Assembly (NCBI GenBank): GCA_934489915.1
Contig: CAKSSZ010000007.1
Span: forward strand, 1-21,283
DNA: 21,283 bases
Source: an uncultured Clostridia bacterium
GTDB taxonomy: Bacteria; Bacillota; Clostridia; HGM11514
Reading direction: 5' to 3'
Under the pieces are notes generated by a model, which saw only the letters and a list, made by a program, of their open reading frames with translations, was not told where the DNA came from and made no database searches. Positions 12,621 to 19,890 of the stretch are shown here, piece by piece (position 1 is the stretch's first letter; every line of letters starts with the position of its first letter). The position numbers were made by a program, and so were the translations under genes.

Positions 12621-14357
12621 TTACTGCCATTGCTGGGACACTTTTGCAAGATATTCCCGAGGCAAGCACCACCGCTGCCAACGGGAAGGCGGCAGCTGAG
12701 ACGCACGGTTTTGAAAATATTTTTTTGCCAACACCCGAACAGGCGAATCCAGCAGCCGCTCTATTTGCGGCGCTGCGTCGGCTGACAGGGTAAACACATA
12801 ATCGATATCGCTTCGGGCATGGTTTAAATACATTGAAACCTGGTTTTTGGCTACGATGTAGTCAACGGGAACAAGGTTCATCAGAAGATAATAAGCGATC
12901 GCCAGCCCTGCAATTCCTTTCACAACCGGAAAATGCGGACGGATGCAATAACAAAACGCCAATATCAGCCCCAAGGCCTCAAACGCCAAAAAGACAAACA
13001 CCAAAAACCGCAGCCGGGTTAAGCCGTCATCCGCACAATATAAATACATACGGTAACAGGAAGAGCTGAGCAAAACGCCGGTCATAACACACAGGTATGC
13101 GCACAGCCCGGCCGGGATTTTTCGTGCCATACCCCGATGATTTTTTGTGAGGTAAACCGCCGGTAACACCGCACTTAAATTCAGTACGGTTAAAGCAAGC
13201 AGTTCAAAAAAACCTCTGCGGGCATATTCTGTGTAAGAAAGCCCGAACGGCAGGTCGGAAACGGCAAATAAATAACGGAATTGGATCACGCAAAACAACG
13301 TATAAATGGCTGCTGCCACACCTAATACAATTGAGATCACCACCTCATCCCCGGAGTGGGATATCTGACGGTTTTTGTTTTTCTGCTCTGCCTTCTTTTT
13401 TTGCAGGGTATAGCTGAGCAAGCCGGTGCAATATCCCCCTGCAGCCAAAGCGAGAATTCCTTTGAGGATCACCGACCCATGAAAACGGGAGGTGATTTTT
13501 TCTGCCAGGGAACTCATTTCCTTCGCCACAATCAGATCGGCGGAGGACAGCACCCAAAGCAAGAATGCCGCAACCGGGATACTGATTCCGACCGCCAGCA
13601 TCACTCTCCGGATCATGGGAAGCTTTTGCCGGTCAAATCCATGGAAAAACCGCCGTACGGAAAAGCAATAAATCGGCGCCGTCAGCTGCTTAAAATAATC
13701 ATGAGAAGCATACAAAAATCCATAACATAAAAAGCTGATGACAAAATTACTGATCCGCCACATCGAATTATCGCTGATCACTCCGTGCAAGGCAAAAACA
13801 AGCATGGGAACCAAAGCCACTAATCTTTTTTGATCGGGCAAAATCCGCCCCAGCATGCCCATTTGCAGGAGCACAAAAATGGGCAGACTGACTCCCGCAT
13901 TTTGAGGCAAAACCAAATAGCCAAAGCTCAGTACCGTAACAGCTCCGTACCGGGTCAAAAATTTTTTCTCCCTTTGGGCAAGCCCTGTTTCTTCATACTG
14001 CCACCGTGTACAGGGCGCCTTTGACACAATCAGGATAAAAGCCACAATTGTCGCCAAAAACGAGCCCAACCATCCATACACATAAATGGCACCTCCGTCT
14101 GTAGCGTTCGGAACCCGGGCAACTAACGTAAGTAACGTAATCAGCCCGATTGTGCCGGTCAGGAAAAAACTCCCTACATCATTTCTCATCAACATCAAAA
14201 ACACGATAATTCCAAACAGAAACACACTCAAGAAACCCGCTTCTCCATCGGTTTTTGTTTCCAGATCCGCAGCATAATAGAAAAACAAAATCCGTTGCAG
14301 CAAGAATAAGAAAGCCCCCAAACAAACGCCCCGTTTTAAGGAAACCAATGCCTTCAT
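12621..14357 (-). CDS. Large polytopic membrane protein with DUF4153/DUF4173-type domain
   Basis: A 578-residue membrane protein with about a dozen hydrophobic stretches, for example 10-30, 41-57, 63-81, 93-112, 137-150, 180-192, 203-217, 251-270, 296-315, 338-360, 382-403, 416-432, 450-472 and 478-496. A basic loop lies at 319-333. GLSYTEYARRGFFELLAL (372-389) and the C-terminal VDYIVAKNQVSMYLN...DIDYVFTLSADAAP (498-530) are hallmarks I associate with DUF4153/DUF4173. Function is unknown. An in-frame ATG at 14417 would add 20 residues, but ATG 14357 overlaps the regulator's stop (ATGA) and has GGAGGA 6 nt upstream. With the XRE regulator and the DUF2975 protein upstream it forms a three-gene unit. 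The DNA is visibly more A+T-rich than the housekeeping genes on either side. Confidence 0.82.
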   Translation of the reverse strand: MKALVSLKRGVCLGAFLFLLQRILFFYYAADLETKTDGEAGFLSVFLFGIIVFLMLMRNDVGSFFLTGTIGLITLLTLVARVPNATDGGAIYVYGWLGSFLATIVAFILIVSKAPCTRWQYEETGLAQREKKFLTRYGAVTVLSFGYLVLPQNAGVSLPIFVLLQMGMLGRILPDQKRLVALVPMLVFALHGVISDNSMWRISNFVISFLCYGFLYASHDYFKQLTAPIYCFSVRRFFHGFDRQKLPMIRRVMLAVGISIPVAAFLLWVLSSADLIVAKEMSSLAEKITSRFHGSVILKGILALAAGGYCTGLLSYTLQKKKAEQKNKNRQISHSGDEVVISIVLGVAAAIYTLFCVIQFRYLFAVSDLPFGLSYTEYARRGFFELLALTVLNLSAVLPAVYLTKNHRGMARKIPAGLCAYLCVMTGVLLSSSCYRMYLYCADDGLTRLRFLVFVFLAFEALGLILAFCYCIRPHFPVVKGIAGLAIAYYLLMNLVPVDYIVAKNQVSMYLNHARSDIDYVFTLSADAAPQIERLLDSPVRVLAKKYFQNRASQLPPSRWQRWCLPREYLAKVSQQWQ

Positions 14358-14569
14358 TTTTCTTCCTCCTCCACATATTCCAGCAAATCTGCCGGCTGAC
14401 AGTCCAGCAGCCTGCAAATTTCCTCCAAGGTAGAAAACCGAATTGCCTTTGCTTTATTGTTTTTTAAAATCGAAAGATTTGCCGGTGTAATATTCATTTT
14501 TTGCGCCAGCTCCATCAGTCCGATTTTCCGTTTTGCCATCATAACGTCCAAATTTACAACAATCGGCAT
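14354..14569 (-). CDS. Small XRE/Cro-CI family HTH regulator (YozG-like)
   Basis: A 71-residue DNA-binding protein that is almost all helix-turn-helix. KRKIGLMELAQKMNITPANLSILKNNK (13-39) spans helices 1-3 of a Cro/CI fold, and FSTLEEICRLLDCQPADLLEYVEEEE closes the domain in the way typical of the YozG-like HTH_26 family. It has no sensor or oligomerisation domain. GGGAGGGGGG lies just upstream of the ATG. The gene sits between two membrane-protein genes and overlaps the downstream one (ATGA). Such small regulators often accompany DUF2975 proteins (yoaS-yozG in B. subtilis), so control of its own operon from the promoter at 15091-15119 is the simplest inference. The signal it answers to is unknown. 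Confidence 0.88.
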   Translation of the reverse strand: MPIVVNLDVMMAKRKIGLMELAQKMNITPANLSILKNNKAKAIRFSTLEEICRLLDCQPADLLEYVEEEEK

Positions 14570-14587
14570 CTTTCCCCCCCTCCCTTG

Positions 14588-15067
14588 CTAAATTGTCAAG
14601 TCATTTTCTTGTTTATAACACACTGCCTGCGCAAATAAATACTGTAATGTAAAGCAAAACAGCATCCCGATAAAAAACACTGCGGCTATCATGACGGAGC
14701 TTACGGAAAATAAATAAAAATAATAAAAAAGCATCAAACCGCATTTGATAAAATAAAGAACGGAAATACCGCCGCAAAGGAATGCAATTGTTTGAAAGCT
14801 TTTGACATTTTCCTCAATAAACGGATCTCCCCCCAGCAGGCTGCGAAACATTTTTCTCAAGAAAAAAACAATACCGACCCCCAGCAGCCCGGACAGTGGC
14901 CAGACCACACCGTTGACATGCCAAAAGGATGCGTAGCCGTTCCCGTAAAACCAACGCCCGCACATGCGGGCAAGGAACGGCGAAAGGACAATCCACACAA
15001 TGCCCAGGTAAAACATAATGTCCAACAACAGCTTTGTCATACGGTGCGCAATAGAATTCGGTTTCAT
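14588..15067 (-). CDS. DUF2975-type four-TM membrane protein
   Basis: A 159-residue membrane protein with four hydrophobic segments (about 12-32, 52-70, 92-118 and 124-148). The motif LLGGDPFIEENVKSFQTIAF (77-96), in the loop between helices 2 and 3, is the DUF2975 hallmark (G-PF---N---L--I). The biochemical role is unknown. The family nearly always neighbours a small YozG-type XRE regulator, as here (18 nt gap), which supports the assignment. ATG 15067 has AAGG 4 nt upstream and a good sigma-A-type promoter at 15091-15119, so this is the first gene of the DUF2975-XRE-DUF4173 unit. It may act as a membrane partner that senses or inhibits the regulator; that is inference. Confidence 0.85.
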   Translation of the reverse strand: MKPNSIAHRMTKLLLDIMFYLGIVWIVLSPFLARMCGRWFYGNGYASFWHVNGVVWPLSGLLGVGIVFFLRKMFRSLLGGDPFIEENVKSFQTIAFLCGGISVLYFIKCGLMLFYYFYLFSVSSVMIAAVFFIGMLFCFTLQYLFAQAVCYKQENDLTI

Positions 15068-15090
15068 ATTACCTTCCCCCTTTTTTCTTT

Positions 15091-15119
15091 ATTGTATCAC
15101 AGGAATTATTATTTTTCAA
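15091..15119 (-). promoter_or_regulatory. Promoter of the DUF2975-XRE-DUF4173 operon
   Basis: On the minus strand TTGAAA (15114-15119, 4 of 6 consensus bases), a 17-bp spacer and TACAAT (15091-15096) preceded by TGA form an extended -10 promoter. The predicted start is near 15084, only about 17 nt before ATG 15067, so the leader is very short. A/T-rich DNA extends upstream to the terminator at 15153-15190. Confidence 0.75.
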
Positions 15120-15152
15120 TTAAAATTTATTAAAAAACGATAAATATTTTTT

Positions 15153-15190
15153 GAAAAAAGAGCAGCGAACAAAAAAACCGTTCGCTGCTG
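15153..15190 (-). terminator. Intrinsic terminator after the flavin-reductase gene
   Basis: AGCAGCGAAC (15161-15170) pairs perfectly with GTTCGCTGCT (15180-15189) around a 9-nt loop. On the minus strand the stem is followed by CTTTTTTC (15153-15160). It lies 16 nt beyond the flavin-reductase stop and closes the long yhbY-to-flavin-reductase unit before the next operon's promoter. Confidence 0.9.
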
Positions 15191-15205
15191 ATTGGGTTCC
15201 TTCCT

Positions 15206-15703
15206 TCATTCCTTTACCAAAAGCTCGGTAATTTCTCCTACATAAACGGTATGATAATCCCGGTTAGGATACCATTTTTCCGCTTCCTCGCCGGTCACAA
15301 AGCACCCCGGCTGCAGCTCCTGAGCATAGAGCTTTTTACAAATCACCGCCACCTGTGCTTCTGCAAAATACGGGGTGTCTCCCGCACGAGCAACCGTCAG
15401 ACCGGCCGTCCGGATCTTATCCTCATCCCGACCGGAGACCTTCCCCAAATATTGCAGCTCCCGGCGGTATTCTTCCCCCAAAAAGCTTAAACTGAAGGTC
15501 GCCTCACGATCCACAAATTCCTTGGTATATCTCTGCGGACGAATGAAAGCAAATACTACGTTTTTCCCCCACAAAACGCCCATTCCACCCCAGGAGGCAG
15601 TCATTGTATTGACCTGCTCAGCGCCTGCGCTGATTAACATCCACTGGGTTCCGATGGCGTCAAACACATTCCGATCCCATTGCCGCACATCCAATTGCTT
15701 CAT
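15206..15703 (-). CDS. Flavin reductase-like domain protein (FMN-binding split barrel)
   Basis: A 165-residue protein of the flavin-reductase-like, FMN-binding split-barrel family. NTMTASWGGMGVLWGKNVVFAFIRPQRYTKEFVD (about 32-65) is the typical N-terminal pattern: N-MT-SW followed by a strand and R--RYT. FSLSFLG (70-76) and LQYLGKVSGRDEDK (84-97) also match the family. Such proteins bind FMN and reduce it with NAD(P)H or act as small flavodoxin-like oxidoreductases; the substrate here is unknown. ATG 15703 is chosen over an ATG 11 codons upstream because AAGGGAG lies 6 nt before it and the sequence MKQLDVRQWDRN fits the family's start. It is the last gene of its operon, 45 nt after the SDR gene and just before a strong terminator. 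Linkage to an SDR and cysE hints at a redox role. Confidence 0.87.
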   Translation of the reverse strand: MKQLDVRQWDRNVFDAIGTQWMLISAGAEQVNTMTASWGGMGVLWGKNVVFAFIRPQRYTKEFVDREATFSLSFLGEEYRRELQYLGKVSGRDEDKIRTAGLTVARAGDTPYFAEAQVAVICKKLYAQELQPGCFVTGEEAEKWYPNRDYHTVYVGEITELLVKE

Positions 15704-15748
15704 AAAAAACTCCCTTCCGCCGTCCTGTATCGGCAAACATACTCCGGC

Positions 15749-16450
15749 CTATATCACCAGCCCGCCGTTGGGACTTAACACCTGGCCGGTTACAAATTCT
15801 GCCGTTGCCAGATAAAAAATCGCGTCCGCCACATCCTGCGGGCTGCCCAACCGCCCTAAGGGCGTTTCCTCTTTCAGTTCCTCCCGATCCTCCGGGGTTA
15901 AATGAGCGCACATTTCCGTATCAATCACTCCGGGCGCCACACAGTTCACCCGAATGCCGGAAGGCCCCAATTCCTTTGCCAGTGCCTTTGTCATCCCGAT
16001 CACAGCGCCCTTGGCAGCCGAATAATGCACCTCGCAGGATGCCCCCGTCAGCCCCCAGATGGACGCCACATTCACAATCGCCCCCCGCTGCTGCCGCAGC
16101 ATGCCGGGCAAAACCGCCTGGGTGCAAAAAAGGCTCCCCTTCACATGCACCGCAAACATATTGTCCCATTCCTGCTCGGTAATGGTATCAAACAGCTTTT
16201 GGGACGCAATCCCTGCGTTATTCACCAAAATATCCACATGCCCGATTTGCTCTCTCATGACTGTAACAGACCGAGCGTCTGCCACATCGCCCTCCAGGGT
16301 CAAAATGCCGGGGTGCGTATCCCGAAATTGCTCCGCCTGCTCCCGATTGGAGCGGTAAGACACCGTTACCCGGTATCCTTCCCGGCAAAACAGCTCTGCT
16401 GCTGCCCGCCCGATGCCCCGGGTGCCGCCGGTAATCCACACAGATTTCAT
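15749..16450 (-). CDS. Short-chain dehydrogenase/reductase (FabG/YmfI-like SDR)
   Basis: A 233-residue classical SDR with an NAD(P)-binding TGGTRGIG (7-14), the NNAG strand motif (77-80) and the catalytic triad S130, Y143 and K147 (VNVASIWG, HYSAAKGAV). An active-site asparagine would fall around 100-105. The C-terminal ATAEFVTGQVLSPNGGLVI is FabG-like. It could be a 3-oxoacyl-ACP reductase homologue. It also resembles the YmfI group, which in Bacillus reduces a modification on elongation factor P. No fab or efp gene is adjacent, so I name only the family. The reading frame is open 16 codons further upstream, inside cysE. ATG 16450 is preferred because it overlaps the cysE stop (ATGA) and begins directly at beta-1 of the Rossmann fold. 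Confidence 0.9.
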   Translation of the reverse strand: MKSVWITGGTRGIGRAAAELFCREGYRVTVSYRSNREQAEQFRDTHPGILTLEGDVADARSVTVMREQIGHVDILVNNAGIASQKLFDTITEQEWDNMFAVHVKGSLFCTQAVLPGMLRQQRGAIVNVASIWGLTGASCEVHYSAAKGAVIGMTKALAKELGPSGIRVNCVAPGVIDTEMCAHLTPEDREELKEETPLGRLGSPQDVADAIFYLATAEFVTGQVLSPNGGLVI

Positions 16451-17079
16451 TCCGATTCCCGCCCTTCCAGCTTTTCCAGTCTTGCCTTCAGCTTGCAAAG
16501 CTCCTGAGAGACCGGGTCGGGAATATGGATTTGATCAATCTCGCTGTCATAACATTCCTTCACAGAGATCCCGTTCCGCTTCACCACCCGGGCAGGAACG
16601 CCCACGCAGGTGGAATAGGGCGGCACCTCGCTGAGTACAACGGCATTGGCAGCAATTTTTGCGCCGTCCCCTACGGTAAAGGGACCAAGCACCTTTGCCC
16701 CCGCACCGATCATCACATGATTGCCGATAGTAGGATGGCGCTTTCCCTTATCCTTCCCGGTTCCGCCTAAAGTAACGCCCTGATAAATGGTACACCCGTC
16801 CCCGATCACCGCCGTTTCCCCAATGACCACGCCAATGCCGTGGTCGATCAGCAGCCCTTTTCCGATCTGAGCGCCGGGGTGAATTTCAATCCCGGTAAAA
16901 AATCGGGACAGCTGGGACAAAAAGCGGGCAATAAATTTGCAATGATGCCTGTAAAACCAGTGTGCCAGCCGGTGGTTCATCACCGCATGCACGCCGGAAT
17001 AGAGCAACAGCACTTCAAAGGGATTCCGTGCCGCCGGGTCCCGTTCCATGATCATTTTAACTTCTGACCAAACCCCCAT
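16447..17079 (-). CDS. cysE: Serine O-acetyltransferase CysE
   Basis: CysE makes O-acetylserine from serine and acetyl-CoA, the entry step of cysteine synthesis. The 210-residue protein is the short bacterial (EpsC-type) form. A helical N-terminal domain carries DPAARNPFEVLLLYSGVHAV (14-33) and HRLAHWFYR. A left-handed beta-helix follows with hexapeptide repeats from about 65 to 160: IEIHPGAQIGKGLLIDHG with the catalytic-type His80, GVVIGETAVIGDG, GVTLGGTG and HPTIGNHVMIGAGAKVLG. A C-terminal tail ends in a helix rich in Lys and Glu. ATG 17079 has GAGGTG 5 nt upstream and lies 17 nt after the leuS stop. No cysK or sulfate-assimilation gene is nearby and no T-box or riboswitch precedes it, so it seems to be expressed with leuS. 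Feedback by cysteine is known for the family. Confidence 0.95.
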   Translation of the reverse strand: MGVWSEVKMIMERDPAARNPFEVLLLYSGVHAVMNHRLAHWFYRHHCKFIARFLSQLSRFFTGIEIHPGAQIGKGLLIDHGIGVVIGETAVIGDGCTIYQGVTLGGTGKDKGKRHPTIGNHVMIGAGAKVLGPFTVGDGAKIAANAVVLSEVPPYSTCVGVPARVVKRNGISVKECYDSEIDQIHIPDPVSQELCKLKARLEKLEGRESE

Positions 17080-17096
17080 ATATCCACCTCATTCCA

Positions 17097-19514
17097 TTAC
17101 CGAACCACAATATTAACCAGTTTTTTCGGAACTGCAATGACCTTCACAATTTCTTTGCCGTCCACCAGCTCTTGAATCCGCTGATTTTCCAGCGCTGCTT
17201 TTTTCAGATCCTCCGGGCTGATTTCTGCCGGGAACATCATCCGGTCTCTCACCTTGCCGTTGATCTGCACTACAAATTCCACTGTTTGATCAATCGTTTT
17301 TGCTTCGTCATACACCGGCCAGGGCGCAACGGAGCAAAAGCCTTCAAACCCTGCCTCATGCCACAGCTCCTCCGTCATATGAGGAACAAAGGGATTGATC
17401 AGCGTCAGGAAGGTTTTGTATTCTCCCCGGGTGACGCTCCCCTTTGCGGTAAATTCATTCAGCAGGCTCATCAGAGCTGCAACCGCAGTGTTAAACTTCA
17501 TCCGTTCAATATCGTCGCTAACCTTGCGGATGGTCTTGTGCATGGAGCTTTCCAGCTGGGCGGAGTATCCTTCTTCCTCCGTCACCTTGTCAGACAGCGC
17601 CCACACTCGCTCTAAGAATTTGCGACAGCCCCGCACGCCGTTTTCCGACCAGGGCGTTGCCTGATCAAACGCGCCGATGAACATTTCATACAGCCGGAAG
17701 GTATCTGCGCCGAATTCCTCTACAATATCATCGGGATTGACCACATTCCCCCGTGATTTGGACATTTTTTCATTATTTTCTCCCAGAATCATTCCGTGGG
17801 AGGTACGCTTCTGGTACGGCTCCTTGGTAGGCACCACGCCGATATCATATAAAAATTTATGCCAGAACCGGGAATAGAGCAAATGCAGCGTTGTATGCTC
17901 CATGCCACCGTTATACCAGTCCACCGGCAGCCAATAATTCAGCAGCTCACGAGAGGCAAGCTCCTGATCATTATGGGGATCGATATACCGCAGGAAGTAC
18001 CAGGAGGAACCCGCCCACTGGGGCATGGTGTCCGTCTCCCGCATTGCCGGCTTTCCGCAGTTGGGGCAGGTGGTATGGATCCAGGAATCCACCTTTGCCA
18101 AAGGAGACTGACCGTCGTCGGTCATTTCATAATCCTCAATTTCAGGCAGCTTTAAAGGCAGCTCGCTTTCCGGAATTGCCACCCAGCCGCAGTCGTCGCA
18201 ATGCACCAGCGGGATCGGCTCTCCCCAATAACGCTGACGGGAAAAGACCCAGTCCCGCAGCTTGTAATTCACCTTCCGCTTGCCCAAGCCCTTTTCTTCC
18301 AGGAAAGCAATCATGGTTTTGATGGCCTCCTTCACCTCCAGACCGTCTACAAATCCGGAATTGATCATCGTACCAGAGGCAACGTCGGTATAGGCTTCCT
18401 CCTGCACATTTTCACCCCCTGCCACCACCTCGACGATCGGCAGGTTAAACTTCTTGGCAAATTCCCAGTCACGGCTGTCATGCGCCGGCACAGCCATAAT
18501 GGCGCCGGTACCGTAGGTCATCAGAACATAGTCGGAAATCCAAACGGGAATTTCCTTTCCGGTGACCGGGTTCACAGCAGTGATCCCCTCCAGGGCAACG
18601 CCGGTTTTATCCTTGGCAAGCTCCGTCCGCTCAAACTCCGATTTATGCGCCGCTTCCAGGCGATATGCCTCCACCTGATCAAAATTCCTGATTTGATCCT
18701 TCATTTCATCAATAAAGGGATGCTCCGGAGAAAGCACCATATAAGTTGCGCCAAAGAGAGTATCGCAGCGGGTGGTATACACCGTCACCGTTTGATCCCC
18801 GGGCTGCAGGCGGAAGTCCACCTCCGCCCCCTCAGAACGGCCAATCCAGTTTTTCTGCTGGATTTTTACCTTTTCAATAAAGTTTACCTCGTCCAGATCG
18901 TCAATCAGCCGCTGTGCGTATTCTGTAATTTTCAGCATCCACTGGCTTTTCTGCTTCTGCACCACTTCACCGCCGCAGCGCTCGCAAACGCCGTTTACCA
19001 CCTCTTCGTTTGCCAGTCCGACCTTGCACTTGGTACACCAGTTAATGGGCATTTCCTGCTTATAAGCCAGCCCCTTTTTAAATAATTGCAGGAAAATCCA
19101 CTGGGTCCATTTATAATAGCTGGGGTCAGTAGTATTGACCTCCCGATCCCAGTCAAAGGCAAACCCCAAGGATTTCAGCTGCCGCTTAAAGTTGGCAATA
19201 TTTTCTTCCGTCACTGCCTTCGGGTGCACATGGTTTTTAATCGCATAATTTTCCGTCGGCAGACCGAATGCGTCCCACCCCATAGGGTAAAGCACATTAT
19301 AGCCTTCCATCCGCCGCTTTCTGGTCACAATATCCAGCGCTGTATAGCTCCTGGGGTGGCCTACGTGCAGGCCGTGCCCGGACGGGTAAGGGAATTCTAC
19401 CAATCCGTAAAATTTCGGCTTGGTTACATCATTTTGCGCACGGTAAATCCCTGCGTCCTCCCATTTTTTCTGCCATTTTGCTTCAAAATCTGCCGGCCGG
19501 TATTCCTTAGCCAT
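17097..19514 (-). CDS. leuS: Leucyl-tRNA synthetase
   Basis: A class I aminoacyl-tRNA synthetase that charges tRNA-Leu. At 805 residues it has normal length. FPYPSGHGLHVGH (41-53) carries the HIGH-type signature (HVGH). A zinc-binding insert uses C160/C163 and C177/C180. The CP1 editing domain includes TTRCDTLFGATYMVLSPEHP (about 247-266) and MTYGTGAIMAVPAHDSRD. A second cysteine pair set, C439/C442 and C483/C486, flanks the leucine-specific region. KMSKS is at 583-587, followed by the anticodon-binding and C-terminal domains. ATG 19514 overlaps the last 8 nt of rsfS, with GGAGG 8 nt upstream. No T-box leader is present because the gene is internal to the yhbY-nadD/yqeK-rsfS operon. Confidence 0.98.
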   Translation of the reverse strand: MAKEYRPADFEAKWQKKWEDAGIYRAQNDVTKPKFYGLVEFPYPSGHGLHVGHPRSYTALDIVTRKRRMEGYNVLYPMGWDAFGLPTENYAIKNHVHPKAVTEENIANFKRQLKSLGFAFDWDREVNTTDPSYYKWTQWIFLQLFKKGLAYKQEMPINWCTKCKVGLANEEVVNGVCERCGGEVVQKQKSQWMLKITEYAQRLIDDLDEVNFIEKVKIQQKNWIGRSEGAEVDFRLQPGDQTVTVYTTRCDTLFGATYMVLSPEHPFIDEMKDQIRNFDQVEAYRLEAAHKSEFERTELAKDKTGVALEGITAVNPVTGKEIPVWISDYVLMTYGTGAIMAVPAHDSRDWEFAKKFNLPIVEVVAGGENVQEEAYTDVASGTMINSGFVDGLEVKEAIKTMIAFLEEKGLGKRKVNYKLRDWVFSRQRYWGEPIPLVHCDDCGWVAIPESELPLKLPEIEDYEMTDDGQSPLAKVDSWIHTTCPNCGKPAMRETDTMPQWAGSSWYFLRYIDPHNDQELASRELLNYWLPVDWYNGGMEHTTLHLLYSRFWHKFLYDIGVVPTKEPYQKRTSHGMILGENNEKMSKSRGNVVNPDDIVEEFGADTFRLYEMFIGAFDQATPWSENGVRGCRKFLERVWALSDKVTEEEGYSAQLESSMHKTIRKVSDDIERMKFNTAVAALMSLLNEFTAKGSVTRGEYKTFLTLINPFVPHMTEELWHEAGFEGFCSVAPWPVYDEAKTIDQTVEFVVQINGKVRDRMMFPAEISPEDLKKAALENQRIQELVDGKEIVKVIAVPKKLVNIVVR

Positions 19515-19890
19515 TGTTGCTTCCTCCCTCTTTTTCCGTGGTAATAATTTCAGTCAGATCCACCCGCTTTGCGTCCGCCCATAAATGCTCCAGGCTGTAA
19601 AATCCGCGGGACTCTGTATTGAAGATATGCAGCACCACGTCTCCGTAGTCCTGCAAAATCCAAATTGCCGATTGATATCCCTCCTGATGATGAGGGCATA
19701 TGCCCACCTTTGCCGCCGCCTCTTCGGCTGCGTCTGCCAACGCTTTGATCTGTGTGGTAGAGTTACCGGTTGCGATCACAAAATAATCGCCGATATCCGA
19801 AACGTTTTCCAGGGAAAGCACCTCAATATCCGTTGCTTTTTTCCCGTCCAGCGCTTTCACAACCAGCGCCATCAGTTCCTTTGATTCCAT
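19507..19890 (-). CDS. rsfS: Ribosomal silencing factor RsfS
   Basis: RsfS (YbeB/iojap) binds ribosomal protein L14 and blocks subunit joining, lowering translation in starvation or stationary phase. The 127-residue protein has the family order: an N-terminal helix, DIEVLSLENVSDIGDYFVIATGNSTTQIKALAD (about 21-53), then HHQEGYQSAIWILQDYGDVVLHIFNTESRGFYSLEHLWAD. The N-terminus, MESKELMALVVKALDGKKATDIEVL, aligns over its whole length with E. coli RsfS, so ATG 19890 is correct. GGAG lies 7 nt upstream. This start is inside the nadD-yqeK coding end, overlapping it by 68 nt, which is unusual. It also overlaps leuS by 8 nt. Confidence 0.96.
   Translation of the reverse strand: MESKELMALVVKALDGKKATDIEVLSLENVSDIGDYFVIATGNSTTQIKALADAAEEAAAKVGICPHHQEGYQSAIWILQDYGDVVLHIFNTESRGFYSLEHLWADAKRVDLTEIITTEKEGGSNNG

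Noticed and set aside
17080..17096. T-box or other riboswitch ahead of cysE or leuS
   Set aside because: leuS overlaps rsfS and cysE follows after 17 nt, leaving no room for a leader RNA.
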